Origin: Tetmemena sp. SeJ-2015
Lineage: Eukaryota; Ciliophora; Spirotrichea; Sporadotrichida; Oxytrichidae
Assembly: GCA_027382625.1 (NCBI GenBank)
Contig: JAJKFJ010020991.1
Coordinates: 46,573-110,572 of the forward strand
Direction of reading: 5' to 3'
Length of the DNA stretch: 64,000 nucleotides
Shown one piece after another: positions 57,151 through 64,000 of the stretch. A model generated the notes under the pieces. It saw only the letters and a list, made by a program, of their open reading frames with translations. It did no database searches and was not told where the DNA came from. Numbering within the stretch: position 1 is the stretch's first letter; every line of letters begins with the position of its first letter. Both the position numbers and the translations under genes were made by a program.

Positions 57151-59154
57151 TATTGTGAGATGGAATTAGAAAAATGACAACTATAATTTTTTGCTTTTAA
57201 TTATCCCAATGTTTTTTAAGAAAAATTTTTATTTTATTTTTGTTTCAAAAAGGTGTTTTTAAATTTTGGTTTTTAAAAAATTTTGCTAATTTTTAAATCT
57301 AAGATCTTTATTAAAAATTCCTGGAAATTTAATGAATTATTTAATCCAAAAATTTTATTTTTAAATAAAAAATTTTAATTTAGCCAAATTTTGTTTATTT
57401 TTGCCCTATTATAACCTTAACCCCAATTTTAATTTTTTTTGGTTTAATTTTTTTTGAAAAGTGGGAATTTATTTTTTTTAAAGGGTTTGAGGGGAATTTT
57501 TTTAAAATTAATTTAAATTTTTTTCCCCATAGTATAAATATTATTTTCTTTATTGGAAAGTGAAATTAATTTATAGGATGAAGCAGCCTGAAGTGTTGAT
57601 CGTCTTTTGAATTGAACTCTCTTTTGCGATGAGATATTTGTTTTCTTTGTTTTCAATAAAGTTGGTTACTCATTCTAGCTAAGGCTAAAAAAATAAAATG
57701 AACTCTCTCCTGTTTAATGAGGGATAATAAAAAACTGAATGACATTATTAAATGAGCGGCATTAAGAACTCGAGCACTATTTATAAAGAATATTTGATAG
57801 GGTAAATAAATTTTCCTTTGCTTCAAATTGAGAGTATCATCATCTGTTTTTATTTCTGACACAAAAGAATCGTTTGAAGATAGCACACTAATCTTCTAAT
57901 CTTGATTACTCTGCTTAACAGGTTCCTTCTCTAAATAATTTAAAAATATTTAGCATGATATAATTAAATTTTATTACAAGTGTAAAAGATTTAAGATATC
58001 ATAGAGTTAAATTTTAAATTATAATTTTTGCTCTAATGTTTATTCCTTTGGCAATTAGGTGGGTGGCTTTTTATTTGAAATTTTTTGAGTGATTTGTTTC
58101 CAGAACTTACTGAGTCCTGATGCTTATTTTTCTTATAATATAATCCTATCTTCTGTTTTTGAAAAAATAATGATATTTGGAGCTAGAGGCGTCTAATTTA
58201 GAATATTATTGGATTATTGTATATTAGAGTCTGAATTTGGATAGGATTTCTGATTTAGAGTATCAATAGGAGGAGAACTTTATTAATTCAAAAGACAAAT
58301 AAATATAATAAAGAATTAAAATAAAGCTAATGATTAAATAAAGAAAAAGCAGCCGAAACAAAATTTTTCGATTTATAGTTTGTGTAAAAACAAAGAATAT
58401 AATTAATCTTAAAATTTGTTTAAAGGGAAACTATAAATCAATTCTCTATTGTTATGTATTTTTTTAAGAACTAGAATCAGATAAAGAGATTTGCTATAGC
58501 TACTTAGAATTTATATATCATTAAAGTTTTACTTATCGATGAGGTTGCCAATAATTTTCTGATTAAAAATGCTAGAAAGTTTGTTTACGAATTAAAATAA
58601 CGAGATCCGACTCCTTATAAAAATAAATTATTCCTGATTTTTGCTAGCGCCTCCACTCTTAATTTATTTGCCATTCTCTAAGAAACTAAACTTTTTCTTG
58701 TTAAAAAAAATTATGCTTAAATAAATCTTGGCACCGTCATGGATCTTAGTGGAGAACTTTTCTAACTTGGCGCTCTTCAATGTGGGTGAAAGTAAGTTCT
58801 TATTAACTTCTTATGGCGCAAGCTCTATCTGCCTCTGAGAAAATAAAAAGACCTTTTTGGGCTATAAAATAGTTCCTCTACTCTAATTACGGAAGAAGTT
58901 AGACTTAAAATTGCTATTTTTATTTGTAATAGACCGCGTCGATTGTAATTAGCACGCTTCGCTTAATTTTTAAGATTTTATTCGGACTTTTTCTTGTTAC
59001 ACTCTTCAATTTCGCCCGCTACTCTAGCTGACACGCTAATTTTTCATTATAAAAATTTTTATTGACTTTTTAGAATATAATATTTTTAATGTTTTTGAAA
59101 GATAAAAAATTTTGCTAAAGTTATTTTAGAATTTTAAGAATAATTTGCAGTATA
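57151..59154. other. AT-rich, partly low-complexity DNA
   Basis: Around 57180-57540 the sequence is almost only T, A and short G runs, which may be an IES or a poorly resolved assembly stretch. The rest shows no supported gene. Confidence 0.45.
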
Positions 59155-59572
59155 ATATAGCTGAGAATTTAATAAAAAAGAGAATTAAATTAGATATTAA
59201 ATTAAAATGGAATAAAGCAGTGACAGTTGAAGTGTGTCAGATTTAAATAATAATTACACCATTCGATTCAGCATAAAATTCTAAAAACTTTTCATCCTTG
59301 CAACTTTTGTGTGGGAGTGCTCAGTAAAGAGTTATGAGCGACACAAGTTCAAGAGAAGAAGATGATGAAGATGATGAAGAGTGCGTGAATCATATCTCGC
59401 TGCTGAGAGGAGCTACGAAGATGATTAAAGAAGAAACTCATATTAATTTTTAATGAGCTATCGAACAAGCTGCAGATCAGGGGGTGAATCTGCGATTTCA
59501 ACTGACACGAAGTTGCAACTCTCCATTTATTATTTTAACCAATCACCGATTTTAATTAAAATTCCTACTATA
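59155..59572 (-). repeat. Right arm of 418-bp inverted repeat
   Basis: Reverse complement of 47332-47749. On the minus strand it reads TATAGTAGGAATTTT to CAGCTATA. The two arms enclose about 11.4 kb. Confidence 0.92.
59253..59456 (+). CDS. Conserved reading frame in right repeat arm (partial)
   Basis: Same frame as in the left arm, open through most of the repeat and ending TAA-TGA at 59451-59456 (left arm: TGA one codon earlier). An ATG at 59334 gives a 40-residue peptide with an acidic run (REEDDEDDEE) and HISLLRGATKMIKEETH. Whether it is a whole gene or one coding segment is unknown. Confidence 0.42.
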
Positions 59573-61013
59573 ATAAATCTCATGCAGATGAGACACTTTA
59601 GGATTAAGCTTATCCTATAGTTAGTGAATTCTATACGCTAGAAAGTTAAAATCAATCCATAATAATTATTAAAGTGTAAGTTAAAAGCAATAATACAATT
59701 TACTATTAAGAGGAGGATTATAACTTTAATAGCTTCTGCATTTAATAAAAGTACACCTAAAACTAAATTACTTGTAATAATAAACTAAAGAGCCGAAAAT
59801 CTAGAATGATTTTTAACCGCCTTAATTCTGACTTGCCAAAGTTCAAACTTAATCCAGCTAAAGATATTTTTAGGGTCCTTTTCTGTGTTTAACATTTAAT
59901 TTACTTATCGTATAAATAAAATATATGTAAGGAGTTATTTTCATTCCTGGCTTCGATGCTTTAGTTTAATTTAGTTAGATCTTATATATCAACTTAAAAT
60001 GAATTTTATTACAGGGGAAAACACATTACTCTATCATTTCGTAAATTAAGTAATTAAAGATACTCTCGCAAGATAAAATTTCTTGAGTATCTCATTTAAC
60101 ATTTAAAAAAATTACAAAAAAAAATACAATATCTTAGTCTCTTTACAAGTGCAAATGCAAGATCAATTATAATTAAGGAATTAAAAATAATCTGAGAGTA
60201 CAAAAACTTATATTCTTAAAAAAAATAAGATGGAAATAAAATCTTTACTCTCAATTTTCATATGAGCTCTAAAATTGGATAAAAAATAATAACTTATTTA
60301 AATAAAAAACAAATTTTCTACAAAAGGACACTTCCCGCATAATTTGGATATTTTTTATTTGATAGTGACTATGAGGGAATTAATCTAGAAGAGAAATCAA
60401 ATTTAAAATGTGAGTTAAATTTAAAGAGTGCTAAATCTTTGAGAGGTGTCATTTCATTAGCGCTAAAGTAGGTGTTCTAAATCAGGAATAGGCTTATGAA
60501 ATACTTAAGAGTAATAATGGGGAAAAGAGGTATCTAGCACTCTTGAAGTATATTTGAAATATTATTTAAGGACTAAGGAATACTTGTCAAATTCAAAATT
60601 ACTCTTCTCATTTTAAATTCTCGGAGAAAAAGCTATACTCTACTATGGACAGCACCCCTCAAAGCCGAAAGAGAATTTTTGATTAAGACTAAAGGATTCA
60701 ATACCTTCCCTCTCAATATTATAAGTACTTTTATACTATTAGCATATATAGATATAAATACATCGACTTGAACTTCTGCTATGCGAATGTATTGAAGTTT
60801 CCAGAGGTAGGCGCCAGCAAAGTTCCAAGAAGGACATAAAATGAAAAATAAAAAAGCAGAGAACTGTCGCACATAGTCCTGACCCGAAATGATTTTACCA
60901 TTATCGTCTCAAATTTAATGTTTTAATTTAGAAGAGTCAAGTCTAAAATAATGGATAGTTAATTTTTAACAATAACAATTACACTATTTTTAAGATGGAT
61001 GCGGGTACTATAT
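59573..61013. other. AT-rich DNA with weak open frames
   Basis: A plus-strand stretch at about 60.37-60.55 kb (SDYEGINLEEKSNLKCELNL) has some coding character, and a minus-strand frame from 60872 begins with a hydrophobic run. Neither is extended enough to call a gene. Confidence 0.35.
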
Positions 61014-62621
61014 ATGCTGACTGTGAGCAATGATAAGCCTAGCAAATACAAGACTCTCTCTGTGATTGGAGAGGGAGCTAATTCTTAAGTATTTAAAATT
61101 GTCAAGGAACGAAAATAAAAAACTGAACTACCCATTTCAAACTTTAAAGACGTAATTGATAAATAAGGTTGCATCGAAAAGACGTATAGACTATTAATTT
61201 ATTGAAGAGAATTTCAAGAATATCCATATTTTATTTTTTCACAGAATAAATTTGATAATATTTTAAATTATACGAGAAATTTATCTTTAGAAATATTACG
61301 CATTGAAAGTTTTTGACAAGACCCGTTATTTGGAGGAAGATTATGCACTCAATTATATATTATTTTTGGTGTCACTAAGGCTTTTAATTGATGAAATCGA
61401 GGTGCATAAATCTCTAAGAGCATGCTAAAATGCATTGCAGCTGCTAAAGGTGTTTGAAAGCAGCACAAAAATATATATGCTCCTTGAATATTAAGAGGGA
61501 GGTACTCTTACAGATATTCTTAAAGACTAGAGAAAAATAACCGAAAAAGATCTATAAAGCATATTAGGTCAGCTGTTACTTGGCCTCGATTTTATTCACT
61601 CACTCAATATTATACATAGGGATCTCAAGCTAGAAAATATTCTTCTAAATTCTAAGGACAAGGAAAACTTAGAGATAAGAATCGCCGATTTTGGCCTCTC
61701 TACAAAAATTCTACCTAACGAGAAACTTTTTCACAAGTGCGGAACTCCCTCTTAAACTTAATCGCACAGATGTTTTATTAAAATGAGATTTCCAAGAGTT
61801 TATATCGCACCTGAAATTTTAAGAGATTAGGGGTACAATCAGAAAGCTGACCTATTTAGTTTAGGGGCAATATTCTATAATTTGGTAACTGGATTATACC
61901 TCTTTCCCACTCACGATAGTGCACAGCTTTTCATGTTTTTATTTTCAGACTTAACAAAGAGTGCAACCTTAGTCATGTGTAAGCAAAAATTGCATCGCTC
62001 TCTTCTGAAGGATAGGACTTTAAATAAATTCTAATTCTATTTATAGAGACTTTAAATTAATTTGTTTTTAAATATAAATGCTAATATTCTGACTTGATGA
62101 TGAACCTTCTTGAAGCGAATCCAAAGCGAAGGTTCGATTGTAAATAAGCCCTAACCCATCCGTGGTTTTAGCAGGATCAAGAAGCTCTCTTTGAAGCGCT
62201 ATTTAATTCTAAAGTTGCTAAATTGCCTGTTTTTATAATAATTTTTAATGTAATAGTTATTAATTAGGCTTTCATTTAAAACTTCTAGCAATTAAAGGTT
62301 AACTCAAATATCAACTCTTAATTTTTGAAGGAAGTATGCCATAACTCAAACTCTCATTCACTTAGCTAAGGATAGTAAAACAAGAGAAATCTTTATATTT
62401 TTATCTACAAGTGTCGTGTGCACAAAATAGATCAGTTTCTCCAAATTTAAATTTCTCCGCTCTGCATTGGATCATTTTTTGTTAGTTCAAAGTATGGTAA
62501 CTTGATTATTTATTTGTGTATATTTAACTCTCCCACCAAGAAAGCATCAAAAGAGAGTGTTAATTATTGCAACAAAATAGCAATTTAAATAATATTGCGT
62601 AAGATCATAATCATAAATTGA
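61014..62621 (+). CDS. Ser/Thr protein kinase
   Basis: ATG 61014. With five IESs removed the kinase domain is complete: [20 protein letters not shown] (Gly loop), [15 protein letters not shown] (Lys), [39 protein letters not shown] (catalytic loop), [12 protein letters not shown] (DFG), FHKCGTP then [26 protein letters not shown], and [19 protein letters not shown] closing subdomain XI. This is a CAMK/AUR-like layout; the exact family is not assigned. The activation loop has FHKCGTP, so phosphorylation at Thr is plausible. The C-terminal tail past about 62.22 kb is uncertain; the frame runs to TGA 62619-62621 but may contain more IES. Confidence 0.85.
61118..61295 (+). other. IES in kinase (pointer AAATA), 178 nt
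   Basis: AAATA at 61113-61117 and 61291-61295. Contains in-frame TGA. Removal gives [20 protein letters not shown]. Confidence 0.88.
61342..61392 (+). other. In-frame IES in kinase (pointer GAT), 51 nt
   Basis: GAT at 61339-61341 and 61390-61392. Open frame throughout (17 residues, hydrophobic). Removal gives [15 protein letters not shown]. Confidence 0.78.
61749..61793 (+). other. In-frame IES in kinase (pointer TCC), 45 nt
   Basis: TCC at 61746-61748 and 61791-61793. It lies in the activation loop; no TGA. Removal gives [17 protein letters not shown]. Confidence 0.75.
61930..61952 (+). other. IES in kinase (pointer CTT), 23 nt
   Basis: CTT at 61927-61929 and 61950-61952. Removal gives [16 protein letters not shown] and switches to the frame used downstream. 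Confidence 0.75.
62021..62095 (+). other. In-frame IES in kinase (pointer GACTT), 75 nt
   Basis: GACTT at 62016-62020 and 62091-62095. No TGA. Removal gives [20 protein letters not shown], the expected subdomain X-XI link. A third GACTT lies inside, at 62049-62053. Confidence 0.83.
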
Positions 62622-63704
62622 TCCAAATTAAAGCTAAAAACATAAAGTGAAGTAAGAATCTAAAAAATGAATTGCACTCATATTTGTGAGCTAATGGAGA
62701 TTAAAAAAGAGAGATTACAAAAATATCTTTGAAGTTAAAATAAAATGATAGAGAATAATATCACCCTTAAAGCAAAAGCAACAAAATATAGAAATTGTAA
62801 ATCAGAATTCTCGAAATTATCTTTGTTCTCTAAGAAGATTCAATAAAATTCATTTTTCAATTAAATTGGGTTCATAATTATAAAGTTGCATTTATGAAAT
62901 ACTACAAACTGATTGAAGCTCATCGCAAAAATTCTCAGTCTGTTTCCGGAGCGAGAAAAGTATTCAAGATAAGTCCTTTGAGTTCTAACAATTTTATTCT
63001 CTTTACGATATGGAAGCTTATAGAAAGCAAGCATTGATCAACTTATTACTTTTAATATTTTTAAATTTCAACAAGAGATAAAAGTTTAACAAGCCAAGGA
63101 GGACTCAGTTGAGAAATTTTTCAGCAATGAAGGAACATCAAAGTGGCCAATTACCTCTGGTTAATATGAACCAGAAGCACATTATAACTCCTAATTCATA
63201 TTTTAAATATGGATACTGAAGAAAAGAATTGAATTTTTCTTTAGAAACTTTTTTTTTTTAATTTTAAAAGTAAAACTTATTGGTTCAAATTCTTTCCGTA
63301 ATAACTCAAAGTTTCTCTCTTTTGTTAAAGGCAGTTTTATTTCTTCATTTCTTTTTTTCAATATAAATAAATTTTCGATTACTTTTTTATACTGGATTAA
63401 AGTTATGAATGATGTTTTTTATTTCAAATATCTATTTTAAATTATCTCCAAGAATACATTTTTAGAATAGTTTATAAATCTAAAAATATATTTTACAATA
63501 AATTACTAATCTTTATTAGGTCATTTAATTTCCTTATTATAATTCAAAGAAATAATTAGCCAACGGTAAATCCTTTTTGAACCAAAGAGATTTAAATTTA
63601 TTTTAATAAAGAGACATCAAGAAATACAGCTAGTTCTTTAGATCTGATCTCTAAAACTATAAGGATTTATCTTACTAATATTATATCTATTTACTTTAAA
63701 TTTT
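62622..63704. other. AT-rich DNA with short coding-like pieces
   Basis: Two short stretches, 62894-63035 (MKYYKLIEAHRKNSQSVSGA) and about 63090-63185 (RNFSAMKEHQSGQLPLVNMN), look coding and could be further segments of the kinase tail or another gene. The rest is AT-rich with T-runs. Confidence 0.35.
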
Positions 63705-64000
63705 AAGGATTTTGAAATATAAGAAGAAAGCCATCATAATTCAAAGCTATCAAATGATTTAATAAATAGTGACTTCATTTAAAAAAGCTAGGATGAGAGT
63801 CAAATCTCACAAAATAAAGGTATAACTGCTCATATTATAGAGTCTCAAAGTTCTAATCATTTAATATATATTGAATTTAATTTGCAAGAAATATATGGCG
63901 ACGAAAATATTCAAGTACTAGAACGCTACTCCAATATAACTTAACATATCACTCTTTGTAAATCTAACTAAGCAGTCTTGCAAATTATTTTAAAGAAACT
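63705..64000 (+). CDS. Open frame running off the right edge
   Basis: About 98 codons without TGA using several TAA/TAG codons as Gln (KDFEIQEESHHNSKLSNDLI to the end). It is polar and acidic with no motif. The start was not identified and the gene continues outside the window. Confidence 0.4.

Noticed and set aside
47332..59572. A Polinton/Maverick or Tlr-type element between the inverted repeats
   Set aside because: The size and terminal repeats fit, but no PolB, integrase, packaging ATPase, protease or capsid motif was seen; the inner frames are low-complexity genes. Kept only as an open question.

Overview
The window looks like germline (micronuclear) DNA of a spirotrich, hypotrich-type ciliate related to Oxytricha or Stylonychia. 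Two signals lead there. First, the genes only read through if TAA and TAG are glutamine and TGA is the sole stop. Second, conserved genes are interrupted not only by short GT-AG introns but by about 35 small AT-rich inserts, each flanked by a 2-8 bp direct repeat. Deleting the insert plus one repeat copy restores the expected protein exactly. That is the signature of internal eliminated sequences (IESs) and their pointers, which are removed when the somatic macronucleus forms. No run of C4A4 telomere repeats and no TBE-type transposase was seen. Species cannot be named from the sequence.

Layout. 1-9.1 kb: a partial low-complexity gene, a HIT-domain protein, a large coiled-coil protein (-), a Cys-rich secreted protein (-) and a two-domain adenylate kinase of AK8 type. 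9.3-17.3 kb: a very large gene with a Q/N-rich N-terminus and a DYRK-family kinase domain. 17.5-20.0 kb: a coiled-coil gene (-), intergenic DNA and a tRNA-Leu(CAG). 20.4-23.0 kb: an oxysterol-binding-protein-related gene (ORP1) with seven resolved IESs. 23.4-30.9 kb: three unassigned genes, rich in IESs. 31.1-33.5 kb: succinate dehydrogenase flavoprotein (-), divergent from a DNAAF5/HEATR2-like dynein assembly factor (33.9-35.2 kb). 35.3-39.7 kb: a GH38 alpha-mannosidase (-). 40.4-43.8 kb: a second ORP gene with a PH domain (-). 44.2-46.9 kb: a helical/ARM-repeat protein. 47.3-59.6 kb: a segment bounded by a 418-bp inverted repeat whose arms carry a conserved reading frame; several low-complexity genes lie inside. 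59.6-64 kb: AT-rich DNA and a Ser/Thr kinase with five resolved IESs.

There is no operon logic. Genes are single units on both strands with short intergenic gaps. AK8 and DNAAF5 point to cilia, the two ORPs to lipid transport, SDHA to mitochondria and GH38 to glycan breakdown. In the genes that could be reconstructed, coding segments are in linear order, so no scrambling was detected. Several genes also carry one-base frame slips, mostly at A or T runs, best read as assembly errors. CDS coordinates span the whole gene including introns and IESs.
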